Source: Candidatus Arcticimaribacter sp. (GTDB taxonomy: Bacteria > Bacteroidota > Bacteroidia > Flavobacteriales > Flavobacteriaceae). From it: a DNA stretch of 34,642 nt. The first letter of the stretch is position 1. Each line of letters starts with the position of its first letter. The notes below the pieces were generated by a model. It worked only from the letters and a program-made list of their open reading frames with translations, made no database searches and was not told the origin of the DNA. Both the position numbers and the translations under genes were made by a program. The stretch lies in assembly GCA_002708445.1 (NCBI GenBank), contig PAOB01000025.1, forward strand, positions 1-34,642. Direction: 5' to 3'. Below are positions 17,580 through 26,069 of this stretch, piece by piece.

Positions 17580-17999
17580 TCAGCTAATCAAATTACCTTG
17601 GTCATCCCATTTTGCAATGTCATTTCTTTTTTCTTGATCTACGCATTTAGCGATCCAATCAGCATCATAAGATAATCCACGATCATCCAAAACATCCTGA
17701 GGAACTCCATCCCAAACATTTGGTGAGTTACCTGCATAGCCAAGTTCTTTAATCCCAATTGCTGAGGTAAAATAACCCGTCATTACTAAGTTTTTAATTA
17801 AACTAAAGAATTGAATGGGTTGAGTTTGTTCCGATCCTTCTAAATTGGGGTCTGGATATGCAGGATCAAAATAGGGCCCAACTTCCACTAGAGCAACTCT
17901 GAGACCTGCATAAGCAAGAACTTTTGTTGCCATTCCACCACCAGCTCCTGATCCTACAATAATTACATCATAATTTTTAGAAGATTCAAGGATTTGCAT
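17580..17999 (-). pseudogene. Fusion remnant: GMC oxidoreductase N-terminus joined to gluconate dehydrogenase subunit 3 C-terminus
   Basis: This 139-codon frame is a composite. Residues 1-46 are the FAD-binding N-terminus of a GMC oxidoreductase ([18 protein letters not shown], then EVGPYFDP). From about residue 50 the sequence changes to the C-terminus of a gluconate 2-dehydrogenase subunit 3-like protein ([20 protein letters not shown], then [20 protein letters not shown] and a charged end). These two proteins are normally subunits encoded side by side. An in-frame deletion of most of the oxidoreductase and the first part of the small subunit, with a joint near 17830-17865, explains it. The product lacks substrate and catalytic domains, so no enzyme activity is expected. 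Whether it is expressed is unknown. Confidence 0.78.
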
Positions 18000-18097
18000 A
18001 AATTATTTTTTTGTCAAGTTATTAAAATATTTGAATTTATCCCCTGATTTTTAGTTAAGTATGAAAAAATAAATCTTTAAAATCAATCAGTTATTTT

Positions 18098-18490
18098 TTA
18101 CTTCTTGTCCGTAGAACAATTTTCTTGGTAAGAAAAAAACATATTTGCCCAAATTATTTTGGACAGCGCATTGATGTATGGGCCAAGAAGGGTCAAAACA
18201 ATGCAAATGAACACAAAAGTTGCTAGGAATGAAAAAGTAGAACTGATCAGATAAGAAATAAGGGTAGTTATTACCATTAAAGCAACACCAAGGCCATAGG
18301 CAACATACATGGATCCAAAATAAAAGCTGGGTTCTAGCCTGTATTTCAAACCGCAACAATCACATTGATTTCTTACTGTTGTGAATCGCGATAAATCATA
18401 AACAGAGGTTTTAAGAAATTTACCTTTGTGGCAACGCGGACATCGAATGGGAATTATGCTATTGAGTTTGTTTCCCTTTGAAAAAATCAT
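18098..18490 (-). CDS. DUF983 zinc-ribbon membrane protein
   Basis: A 130-residue DUF983 protein: an N-terminal zinc ribbon with CPRC at about residues 17-20 and CDCC near 43-46, followed by the conserved EPSFYFGSMYVAYGLGVAL segment and two transmembrane helices to about residue 103. The function of the family is not established. It starts at ATG, is divergent from acs with 103 bp between, and lies upstream of the dehydrogenase remnant on the same strand. Confidence 0.82.
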   Translation of the reverse strand: MIFSKGNKLNSIIPIRCPRCHKGKFLKTSVYDLSRFTTVRNQCDCCGLKYRLEPSFYFGSMYVAYGLGVALMVITTLISYLISSTFSFLATFVFICIVLTLLGPYINALSKIIWANMFFSYQENCSTDKK

Positions 18491-18593
18491 TTTAATTTTT
18501 CAATAAAAATATGAGGAATCTTCAATAATTTAAAATTTTTTTAAGAAATAGTTTATGAAGATTATTTTATATTAGATGCTCTAAAATTACTGT

Positions 18594-20501
18594 ATGATAC
18601 TCGAAGATTTTAAACTCAAAACCAAAGAAGAATTTTTAAAAGCACAACAACGGGCTATTTCAGATCCAGAGGTTTTTTGGGGAGAGATAGCTTCAACCTT
18701 TGTTTGGAAAACTCCATTTGAAAAAGTAGTTCAATACGATTGGAATGACACCCATACTACCGAATGGTTTTCTGGCGGTAAACTTAACATAACCGAGAGT
18801 TGTTTGGATCGACATGTAGAAAATCATCCAGATAAATTGGCTCTTATATGGGAACCAAACGAACCTCAAGACACAGCGGTTAAATTAACTTACAAAGAAC
18901 TGTTGGACGAAGTTTGTAAATTCGCAAATGGTCTAAACAACCTTGGGGTTTCTAAAGGTGATCGCGTATGTATTTACCTTCCTATGGTTCCTGAGTTAAC
19001 AATTGCTGTTTTGGCCTGTGCTAGAATTGGAGCCATTCATTCAGTCGTATTCGCTGGATTTTCTGCATCCGCGCTCGCTGCTCGAATCCAAGATTCAAGC
19101 TGTAGTATTTTAATTACTGCGGATGGTGCCTTTAGAGGAGGTAAAACAGTTCCGCTCAAAGACATTGCAGACGATGCACTAAAATCATGTGATTCTATAA
19201 AAAAATGTATTGTATTACAACATGTTTTTGAATCCATTACGTGGAATAATCGCTTGGATGTTTGGTGGCATGATTTTATTGATGGACTCTCAACCACATG
19301 CGCTCCTCAAGTAATGGATGCCGAGGACGAATTATTTATTTTGTACACTTCAGGATCTACTGGAAAGCCCAAAGGAATGGTTCACACTTGTGGTGGTTAC
19401 ATGGTTTACACTGCCTACAGTTTCATGAATGTTTTTCAGTACAAACAGGATGATATTTATTGGTGTACCGCTGATATTGGTTGGATAACGGGCCACAGCT
19501 ACATGGTTTATGGTCCCTTACTAGTGGGTGCTACATCTGTTCATTTCGAAGGAGTTCCTTCTTACCCCAATTGGAATCGATTTTGGGAAATATGTGAAAA
19601 ATACAAAGTCAATCAATTTTACACAGCACCGACTGCTATTCGAGCATTGGCAAAACATCCAACTACTCATGTTACTAATCATGATTTGAGCTCACTCAAA
19701 GTTTTGGGATCTGTGGGGGAACCTATCAATGAAGAAGCTTGGCATTGGTATGATAAAAATGTTGGAAAAAGTAATGTACCCATAGTAGATACTTGGTGGC
19801 AAACTGAAACAGGGGGGATTTTGATCTCAAGTCTAGCAGGAGTAACGGATCAAAAACCTACTTTTGCTACCTTACCTATGCCTGGAATTCATGCTGCATT
19901 GGTCGATGATAAGGCTAATGTGTTGATGAATACCAGGGCCGAAGGTATTTTGACCATTAATTATCCTTGGCCATCAATAGCTCGAACGATTTGGGGAAAC
20001 CATAAACGTTATCAAGAGGTTTATTTCTCTGCTTTTCCTGGTCGATATTTTCCTGGTGACGGAGCTTTGAGAGATGAAAAAGGAAATTATCGTATCACAG
20101 GTAGGGTAGACGATGTTGTAATTGTTTCGGGTCACAACTTAGGAACAGCACCTATCGAAAATGCAATCAATGAACACCCTCAAGTTGTAGAAAGCGCAGT
20201 GGTTGGTTATCCTCATGACATCAAAGGAAATGCCTTGATGGCTTACGTGATATTGTACAAAACATCCGAAAAGCCCGAAAGCTTGATTCAAGAAATTAGG
20301 GACCTAATTGCCAAAACCATTGGCCCAATAGCTAAACCCGATCGGGTTTTGATTGTTAGCGGTTTACCCAAAACAAGAAGTGGAAAAATTATGAGACGAA
20401 TATTACGTAAAATTGCTTCCAATGAAATGGATCAATTGGGGGATATCTCTACTTTATTAAACCCTGAAATTGTAGACGAAATCAAAAACTCTTTATCCTA
20501 A
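18594..20501 (+). CDS. acs: Acetyl-CoA synthetase
   Basis: A 635-residue AMP-forming acetate-CoA ligase, which activates acetate to acetyl-CoA through acetyl-AMP. Evidence: full family length, the N-terminal ACAS segment with WFSGGKLNITESCLDRH, the P-loop YTSGSTGKPKGM near 254-265, the acetate-pocket Trp in TWWQTETGG, the hinge motif YFPGDGA...YRITGRVDD, and the C-terminal KTRSGKIMRR with the lysine subject to acetylation in homologues. The CoA-side motif reads SGHNLGTA rather than SGHRLGTA. The start is ATG. It is tail to tail with the TSUP gene, with one base between stops. Confidence 0.94.
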   Translation: MILEDFKLKTKEEFLKAQQRAISDPEVFWGEIASTFVWKTPFEKVVQYDWNDTHTTEWFSGGKLNITESCLDRHVENHPDKLALIWEPNEPQDTAVKLTYKELLDEVCKFANGLNNLGVSKGDRVCIYLPMVPELTIAVLACARIGAIHSVVFAGFSASALAARIQDSSCSILITADGAFRGGKTVPLKDIADDALKSCDSIKKCIVLQHVFESITWNNRLDVWWHDFIDGLSTTCAPQVMDAEDELFILYTSGSTGKPKGMVHTCGGYMVYTAYSFMNVFQYKQDDIYWCTADIGWITGHSYMVYGPLLVGATSVHFEGVPSYPNWNRFWEICEKYKVNQFYTAPTAIRALAKHPTTHVTNHDLSSLKVLGSVGEPINEEAWHWYDKNVGKSNVPIVDTWWQTETGGILISSLAGVTDQKPTFATLPMPGIHAALVDDKANVLMNTRAEGILTINYPWPSIARTIWGNHKRYQEVYFSAFPGRYFPGDGALRDEKGNYRITGRVDDVVIVSGHNLGTAPIENAINEHPQVVESAVVGYPHDIKGNALMAYVILYKTSEKPESLIQEIRDLIAKTIGPIAKPDRVLIVSGLPKTRSGKIMRRILRKIASNEMDQLGDISTLLNPEIVDEIKNSLS

Positions 20502-20502
20502 A

Positions 20503-21213
20503 TTATTGAAACAAAATAACTAAAGCACCGATTGCAGTGAAAAGCAAAATAAGTTTACGATAGGCGTTTTCTTTGATTATTTTGACCAGTTTTACTCCAA
20601 CGTAAAGTCCGGTAATAACAAATGGTACAAGAACCATGCTGATTTTTAGCGATTCTATTTGAATTGTTTCCCACACAAAAATATGAAAAGGTAGTTTGAA
20701 CACATTAACAATAAAAAACAACCAAGCAGCAGTTCCAATAAACTCATTTTTTGGGAGTTTTTGCGCCAAGAAATAGATGTTTGTAAATGCACCTGCTAAA
20801 TTCCCGATCATTGTAGTGAAACCAGCTGTAAGTCCCAGTAATCCAGCAAAACTCCAATGAGTAGGGACTTTCACACTCTTTTTTTGATCCCAATAATACA
20901 TCAAACCTATTGAACCCAAAATAATGATTGCCATTCCTAACCTAAAATCATCTTCATTGATGTTGTATCCATAAAATACACCAATCAAAACTCCTAAAAA
21001 CATCCAAGGACTCATTCTTAAAATATACCTCCAACGAGTAAACCTAGAATAGTAAGTTATTGCAAATACATCACCCAAAAGTAAAAGGGGCATCAATATT
21101 CCAGTAGATGCACGAGCCCCATAAACGATAACTAGAGAAGTTACTATTAAAACAGCAATACCTTTAATTCCAGACTTGGAAACACCCAATAAAAAAGCTG
21201 CAAATGCGGCCAA
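20503..21213 (-). CDS. TSUP (TauE/SafE)-family membrane permease, start unclear
   Basis: A protein of at least 236 residues with about eight hydrophobic helices, matching the TSUP/TauE-SafE family (export or import of sulfur-containing or organic anions). The first helix carries LLGVSKSGIKG and the middle helix LLGLTAGFTTMIGNLAGAFT, the paired motifs of this family. The start is doubtful: the TTG at 21213 falls inside the expected first helix, and the same frame is open about 28 codons further upstream (ending in IINFPTFYLAAFAAF) to a TAA, with no ATG or GTG in between. Either a rare codon (ATT, ATC, ATA) is used or the original start has mutated. The substrate is unknown. Confidence 0.75.
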   Translation of the reverse strand: MAAFAAFLLGVSKSGIKGIAVLIVTSLVIVYGARASTGILMPLLLLGDVFAITYYSRFTRWRYILRMSPWMFLGVLIGVFYGYNINEDDFRLGMAIIILGSIGLMYYWDQKKSVKVPTHWSFAGLLGLTAGFTTMIGNLAGAFTNIYFLAQKLPKNEFIGTAAWLFFIVNVFKLPFHIFVWETIQIESLKISMVLVPFVITGLYVGVKLVKIIKENAYRKLILLFTAIGALVILFQ

Positions 21214-21378
21214 ATAAAAAGTAGGGAAATTTATTATTTCTAAAACTGAATAATTTTCGATGAAATCTTTTTTCCAAAAATAACCCTTTTAAATGACGAT
21301 TTCTAAACATTTTTTTAGACCACCGTTTTCTGGTCTATTTCCATTTAAATTTTAACGATATTTGAGCAAATTTTATTT

Positions 21379-22233
21379 TTGAAAAATTTATTTGACTCCG
21401 TTCGTTTTATGTTGCTTAGTACGTTCTTCTTTTCACTTATGAATGCAGTAATTAAAGATTTGAACGACTATTCATCCTTTCAATTGGTTTTTTTCAGATC
21501 TATTGGTTCTCTTACTTTTACTACACTTTATTTAAAAGTTAAAAAGATCTCATTTTGGGGTAACAAAATGAATTTATTGTTTTATCGAGGACTAGCAGGA
21601 GTGATTTCTATGACTTTATTTTTTACTTCAGTTCAGTTTATTTCTGTGGGGTCTGCAGTTACATTGCGATATGTAGCACCTATTTTTGCTGCTGTTTTAG
21701 CTGTTATTTTTCTGAAAGAAAAAATATTACCACTTCAATGGTTTTTTTTCATGATGGCATTTATTGGAGTTGCTCTCATCAAGGGTTTTGATTCTTCGGT
21801 TTCGATTTATGGGGTTAGTCTAGCCCTTGGTGCTGCTTTTTTTAGTTCAATAGTTTACATTTTGATTAGTAAAATTGGCAATCAAGATCATCCTGTAATT
21901 GTGGTTCATTATTTTATGTTAATCGCGACATTGGTAGGGGGAATTGGTTCTCTTTTTAATTGGGCAGTTCCCAGGAGTTTGGTGGATTGGTTTTTATTGT
22001 TTTCTCTTGGCATATTTGGCTATTTTGGTCAATTGTACATGACCAAAGCTTTCCAGTTTGGTCAAGCATACATGTTAGCTCCTTTTAAATATGTTGAAGT
22101 TATTTTTACACTTTCGTTGGGTATTTTTTACTTCCATGAAGTTTATTCTTTTTGGAGTTTGATAGGAACTGCTTTGGTTATTTTTAGTCTCTCAATTAAT
22201 TTGATTTACAATAGCATGAAAAAAGAGCATTAG
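21379..22233 (+). CDS. DMT-superfamily (EamA) transporter
   Basis: A 284-residue ten-helix protein with two EamA repeats. Repeat one runs from FMLLSTFFFSLMNAVIKDL to the VTLRYVAPIFAAVLAVIFLKE block (about 90-115); repeat two has the AYMLAPFKYVEVIFTLSLGIFYFHE block near 232-256. These proteins export amino acids, nucleosides or related metabolites; the substrate is not readable. The frame begins with TTG at 21379, which keeps a family-like N-terminus (MKNLFDSVRF); the ATG at 21409 is the alternative. It is divergent from the TSUP gene. Confidence 0.83.
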   Translation: MKNLFDSVRFMLLSTFFFSLMNAVIKDLNDYSSFQLVFFRSIGSLTFTTLYLKVKKISFWGNKMNLLFYRGLAGVISMTLFFTSVQFISVGSAVTLRYVAPIFAAVLAVIFLKEKILPLQWFFFMMAFIGVALIKGFDSSVSIYGVSLALGAAFFSSIVYILISKIGNQDHPVIVVHYFMLIATLVGGIGSLFNWAVPRSLVDWFLLFSLGIFGYFGQLYMTKAFQFGQAYMLAPFKYVEVIFTLSLGIFYFHEVYSFWSLIGTALVIFSLSINLIYNSMKKEH

Positions 22234-22328
22234 CTTCAAGTTTTTAGTACCATTTTCTAGAAATTAGAGTTTAGCACATGAGTGATTGTTTTTATGTATC
22301 TTGTTGATATCATATTTAATAGTTTGTT

Positions 22329-23375
22329 ATGAACGATTTAAAGTACCTTTTTGCTTACACAATTCCTTTGTCTTCAGCTTTGTCGATTTATTATTTAGAC
22401 TTTTTTTCATACGGAGTTGTTTTTTATGCCTTTTTTGTAATTCCTGTTTTGGAATTGATGCTATCTACCCCCAATAAAACTTTCACAGAGAATGAAAAAT
22501 CAAGTAGTTTGACCAATATTCTTTTTGATCTTATGCTGTATGCAAATTTGCCCATTGTATTTGGATTGATGGGTTATGGACTCTACACCTTATCGACCGA
22601 AAGTTTAGCTGTTTATGAGATTGTAGGCATAATTCTTAACTTGGGTATTTTGTTAGCAACCAATGCCATAAATGTAGCACATGAATTGGGTCATCGAAAA
22701 ACCAAGTTCGAACAAACAATGTCTAAAGCTTTGTTGATGCCATGTCTTTACATGCATTTCTTTTTTGAGCATAACTACGGACACCACAAAAATGTAGCTA
22801 CCCCCGAAGACCCAGCTACCTCTAAATACAATCAGTCACTTTATCATTTTTGGTTTACATCTGTCGTCAAGCAGTATCGCAATGCTTGGGAAATCCAAAT
22901 GGGAATCTTAAAAAAACAAAATCGTTCTTTTGTTTCAATTAAAAATGAAATGATTTTTTATCTCTTGTTTCAGGGCTTGTATCTTGGATTAATTTTATTT
23001 GCTTTTGGATTACAAACACTTTTCTATGCTTTGTTGGTTGGAATTCTTTCTTTTTTGTTTTTGGAAACCATTAACTACATTGAACATTATGGTTTGCTTC
23101 GAGAAAAGTCATCATCAGGGCGGTATGAACGAGTTCAAACAAAGCATTCATGGAATTCTAATCATCTAATTGGTAGAATTGTTTTGTACGAACTTACACG
23201 CCATAGCGATCATCATCACAAAGCTTCAAAAAAATATCAAGTACTTGAACATAAATCTGAAAGTCCACAATTGCCTTTTGGGTATCCAACATGTATTTTG
23301 ATTGCAATGATTCCTCCGCTTTGGTTTAGATTAATGAATCCGAGGATTCCTGAGGAGATGCTAACTTTGGGTTAA
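22329..23375 (+). CDS. alkB: Alkane 1-monooxygenase (AlkB-type diiron hydroxylase)
   Basis: A 348-residue integral membrane fatty-acid-desaturase-superfamily enzyme that hydroxylates medium to long alkanes or related chains. The histidine boxes for the diiron centre are all present: NVAHELGHRK (about 116-125), FFEHNYGHHKNVATPEDPAT (about 144-163), NYIEHYGL (about 248-255) and TRHSDHHHKASKKYQVL (about 293-309). The second and third boxes follow the AlkB rather than the desaturase pattern. Electron transfer needs rubredoxin and a reductase; neither gene is adjacent (trxB next door is not a rubredoxin reductase). The start is ATG at 22329. The substrate, alkane or another chain, is inferred. Confidence 0.88.
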   Translation: MNDLKYLFAYTIPLSSALSIYYLDFFSYGVVFYAFFVIPVLELMLSTPNKTFTENEKSSSLTNILFDLMLYANLPIVFGLMGYGLYTLSTESLAVYEIVGIILNLGILLATNAINVAHELGHRKTKFEQTMSKALLMPCLYMHFFFEHNYGHHKNVATPEDPATSKYNQSLYHFWFTSVVKQYRNAWEIQMGILKKQNRSFVSIKNEMIFYLLFQGLYLGLILFAFGLQTLFYALLVGILSFLFLETINYIEHYGLLREKSSSGRYERVQTKHSWNSNHLIGRIVLYELTRHSDHHHKASKKYQVLEHKSESPQLPFGYPTCILIAMIPPLWFRLMNPRIPEEMLTLG

Positions 23376-23553
23376 CACGAACTTTTTTTGTTAATAACTT
23401 CCTAATTATCAGCAACGCATTGTGACACAAAGCCTTTTGTAAGTTGATAAGAAAGTTGAACGTTATTTTATTTTTTTTGTTTGAGTATTGTTTGAAATCT
23501 TGAATTCACACAACATAGTTCTTAGTAAATAATTTGGAAAAGGCATTAATTTT

Positions 23554-23587
23554 TTTGAGGTTCAGCTAAGAAATTTTAGTAACTTTA
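23554..23587 (+). promoter_or_regulatory. Possible trxB promoter
   Basis: TTTG at 23554-23557 and TAACTTTA at 23580-23587 resemble the Bacteroidota -33/-7 pair, with one mismatch in the -7 box and a spacer of 22 bases, slightly longer than usual. It lies 65 bases before the trxB ATG in a 277-bp gap where nothing else is seen. Confidence 0.3.
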
Positions 23588-23652
23588 GGGCATAAAAAAA
23601 CATTGAAAATTAAACCTGTATTTTACAGTAAAATCAGATAAAACTACACCAA

Positions 23653-24600
23653 ATGTCACAGTCTGCAGAGCACGTTAAATGTTTAATTATTGGCTCCGGT
23701 CCTGCTGGGTACACAGCAGCTATTTATGCTGCACGAGCAAATATGTTTCCAGTACTTTATCAAGGAACTCAACCTGGTGGGCAACTGACTACTACCAATG
23801 AGGTTGAGAATTTTCCGGGTTACCCAAAAGGAATAACGGGACCTGCCATGATGTTGGAACTTCAAGAACAAGCTAGCCGTTTTGGCACAGATGTAAGAGA
23901 TGGTTGGATCACTAAGGTCGATTTTTCTGAAGAAGTTCACAAGGTTTGGGTAAATGAAACAACTGAAATTCATGCTGACACCGTAATCATTTCTACGGGA
24001 GCTTCTGCAAAATACTTAGGAATAGATTCTGAACAAAAATATTTAAAACTCGGCGGAGGGGTTTCTGCTTGTGCTGTTTGTGATGGTTTCTTTTACAAAA
24101 ATCAAAAAGTTGTAATTGTTGGAGCAGGGGATTCTGCTTGTGAAGAAGCACATTATCTTTCTAAATTGTGCACAAAAGTTACTATGCTCGTTAGACGTGA
24201 TGAATTTAGAGCCTCAAAGATTATGGCCAATCGTGTTCAAAACACCGATAATATTGAAATTTTATTCAACACGGAAACCGAAGAAGTATTGGGTGATGGT
24301 CAAGTAGTTACAGGTGTAAGAACAAAAAACAACAAAACCCAAGAGGTTGTGGATATTCCAGTAACTGGATTTTTTGTTGCAATTGGACATGAGCCCAACA
24401 CCAAAATTTTCTCTGACTATTTGAAACTAGACGATACGGGTTACATCATCAATACACCCGGAAGTTCAAAGACTAATGTAGAGGGCGTATTTGTCTCTGG
24501 AGATGCAGCTGATCATGTTTATCGACAGGCTGTTACAGCAGCAGGTACAGGATGTATGGCTGCATTGGACGCCGAGCGATATTTAGCAGCTAAAGAATAG
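23653..24600 (+). CDS. trxB: Thioredoxin reductase
   Basis: A 315-residue low-molecular-weight thioredoxin-disulfide reductase, a cytoplasmic FAD enzyme that passes electrons from NADPH to thioredoxin. Motifs: N-terminal GSGPAGYTAAIYAARA (FAD), the redox pair CAVC at residues 140-143 followed by DG, GAGDSACEEA (NADPH fold) and the C-terminal VEGVFVSGDAADHVYRQAVTAAGTG. Length is standard. ATG start. The convergent flavin reductase gene ends one base away. Confidence 0.95.
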   Translation: MSQSAEHVKCLIIGSGPAGYTAAIYAARANMFPVLYQGTQPGGQLTTTNEVENFPGYPKGITGPAMMLELQEQASRFGTDVRDGWITKVDFSEEVHKVWVNETTEIHADTVIISTGASAKYLGIDSEQKYLKLGGGVSACAVCDGFFYKNQKVVIVGAGDSACEEAHYLSKLCTKVTMLVRRDEFRASKIMANRVQNTDNIEILFNTETEEVLGDGQVVTGVRTKNNKTQEVVDIPVTGFFVAIGHEPNTKIFSDYLKLDDTGYIINTPGSSKTNVEGVFVSGDAADHVYRQAVTAAGTGCMAALDAERYLAAKE

Positions 24601-24601
24601 T

Positions 24602-25066
24602 TTAAAGGTATTTGCCAGAATAATAAAGTAGCGGTTGTTTTTTGGGATCCCTTCCAAGTTTTTCAATATTGCACAAGACCATTTTATGATCTCCGGCAGG
24701 AATTATTTTTGTGGCTTTTACAACATACCAGGCCAAAGAGTTTTTGATTAAAGGAAAGCCTTTTGATTCATCAAATACAATTTCTTCATCTTTATCGGGA
24801 TAACCCGCAAAATGGTTGCTCAAATGTTTTTGGTTTTTGGAAAGTATGCTTATTCCAAACTCTTTCCCTTCTTCTAATTGATCAAAAAGTTTCGCTTTTA
24901 TATCTACAGAAAAGGAAACTAGTGGAGGACTAAATGATACGGAAACAAATGAACTGGCGGTCATTCCATGAATAACATTGTTACCAACCTTAAATGTTAT
25001 GATTGTTACTCCAGTTGCAAAGCTTCCAGCTACTTTTTTTAAATCTTCGACTTTAATCTCTCCCAT
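24602..25066 (-). CDS. Flavin reductase-family protein (RutF/HpaC-like)
   Basis: A 154-residue flavin reductase-like protein with the FMN-binding split barrel. Family motifs are FATGVTIITF near residues 16-25, HGMTASSFVSVSFSPPLVSF near 33-52, and the C-terminal region GDHKMVLCNIE near 125-135. It is of the size of the small component that supplies reduced FMN to two-component monooxygenases. No partner monooxygenase is adjacent; AlkB does not use free reduced flavin. The start is ATG at 25066. Confidence 0.82.
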   Translation of the reverse strand: MGEIKVEDLKKVAGSFATGVTIITFKVGNNVIHGMTASSFVSVSFSPPLVSFSVDIKAKLFDQLEEGKEFGISILSKNQKHLSNHFAGYPDKDEEIVFDESKGFPLIKNSLAWYVVKATKIIPAGDHKMVLCNIEKLGRDPKKQPLLYYSGKYL

Positions 25067-25433
25067 CAGTTGTTCAATTTTCCAGATAGCAAAGTTAATT
25101 CATTAAAAGGTCATTGAAAAATTATAGAGTGTCTCTGTGTATTTTAGCTATTGAAAATTTTCAATATTGTTATGATTAAATTTCTTATCAAAGTAACCCG
25201 CCCATTCTGTTCTTTCAACCCTAATAGGAGAGAAAATAGAACAGAAAAAATAGAATAATTGGTGTTTAAAATTAATTAATACTGGAGGTCAATATTAATT
25301 GATTGGTGTCAAAAAAACTTCAACGACAGAGCCAATAAATTGATAGATGGTTATTGATTTTTTAGATGAGGAATAATTTAAGCGTATTTAATTAATATTT
25401 TCACAAGCAAACGATGTTGTATCAGATTAATAA
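25067..25433. other. Non-coding AT-rich stretch
   Basis: Between the flavin reductase start and the tRNA terminator I see no gene. The only structure is a 9-bp inverted repeat, TTCTGTTCT (25205-25213) and AGAACAGAA (25238-25246), with a 24-base spacer; it has no T run suggesting termination. The part next to 25066 should contain the flavin reductase promoter, but no clear -33/-7 pair stands out. Confidence 0.4.
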
Positions 25434-25461
25434 AAAAACCTCACAGTAATGTGAGGTTTTT
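25434..25461 (-). terminator. Terminator of the tRNA(CAU) gene
   Basis: A perfect 12-bp stem (AAAAACCTCACA / TGTGAGGTTTTT) with a 4-base loop begins 11 bases beyond the 3' end of the leftward tRNA. On the minus strand it is followed by a T run, so it is a typical intrinsic terminator for the tRNA transcript. Confidence 0.8.
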
Positions 25462-25472
25462 GTGTAAAAATG

Positions 25473-25546
25473 TAGCGAGAGGGGGGCACGATCCCCCGAC
25501 CTCCGGGTTATGAATCCGACGCTCTAACCAGCTGAGCTACCTCGCC
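25473..25546 (-). tRNA. tRNA with anticodon CAU, probably elongator tRNA-Met
   Basis: On the minus strand the 74 bases fold as a cloverleaf: acceptor GGCGAGG with UCUCGCU (two G-U pairs), D arm GCUC/GAGC, anticodon loop UUCAUAA giving anticodon CAU, variable AGGUC, and T stem GGGGG/CCCCC, discriminator A. The CCA end is not encoded (ACA follows). G1-U72 lacks the initiator C1xA72 mismatch, so it is probably elongator Met; tRNA-Ile2 (CAU, lysidine-modified) is not excluded. The T loop reads AUCGUGC instead of UUCGAAU, so positions 54 and 58 are swapped (A54, U58). Pair 31-39 is an A-C mismatch. Confidence 0.9.
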
Positions 25547-25670
25547 AAAATTCTGGTTGCAAATATAAAAAATAGAATTTAATACATTAACTTTTATCTT
25601 GAAAAAACTCCTTATTTATTACACTAAGTTTTAATAATTTTCAATATATTGAACACCTAATATATTTAAG

Positions 25671-26063
25671 ATGACTACCAAAAAGGCTTTTTCTATTGAA
25701 ATTGATTTTCAAGCTTCTCCTCAATTATTGTTTCAATATCTCTCTACCCCTTCGGGTCTATCCGAATGGTTTGCCGATAATGTAAACTCTAGGGGTGAAG
25801 ATTTTACTTTCATATGGGATGATACAGAAGAGTATGCAAAACTTATTCAGAAAAAGAATAATGAAAAAGTTAGGTTTCGATGGATGAACGACGAAGAAGA
25901 TCAAGATGATTGTTATTTTGAATTCAAAATTGTTGTAGACGAAATAACCAAGGATGTTTCTCTTAACATATCAGATTTTGCTGAAGAAGACGAGCTAGAG
26001 GAAGCTAAAATGCTTTGGAACAATTTAGTTTCTAGTTTGAAACAAGTACTCGGAGCAGCTTAG
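25671..26063 (+). CDS. START-like (SRPBCC-fold) domain protein
   Basis: A 130-residue single-domain protein of the START-like/SRPBCC type found widely in Bacteroidota. The N-terminal strand-helix TKKAFSIEIDFQASPQLLFQYLSTPSGLSEWFAD and the later RFRWM and EFKIVVDEIT strands fit the helix-grip fold, which binds hydrophobic ligands. It is acidic in the C-terminal helix (EEDELEEAK). The ligand and role are unknown. ATG start; the aminotransferase-like gene follows after six bases, so they form an operon. Confidence 0.8.
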   Translation: MTTKKAFSIEIDFQASPQLLFQYLSTPSGLSEWFADNVNSRGEDFTFIWDDTEEYAKLIQKKNNEKVRFRWMNDEEDQDDCYFEFKIVVDEITKDVSLNISDFAEEDELEEAKMLWNNLVSSLKQVLGAA

Positions 26064-26069
26064 GCACGT

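Noticed and set aside
21374-21381. TATTTTTG as a -7 box for the EamA gene
   Set aside because: It overlaps the TTG chosen as the start, and no -33 element is at the right distance.
25205-25246. Inverted repeat TTCTGTTCT / AGAACAGAA
   Set aside because: Nine base pairs over a 24-base spacer with no T run; noted in the non-coding stretch but not called as a terminator or operator.
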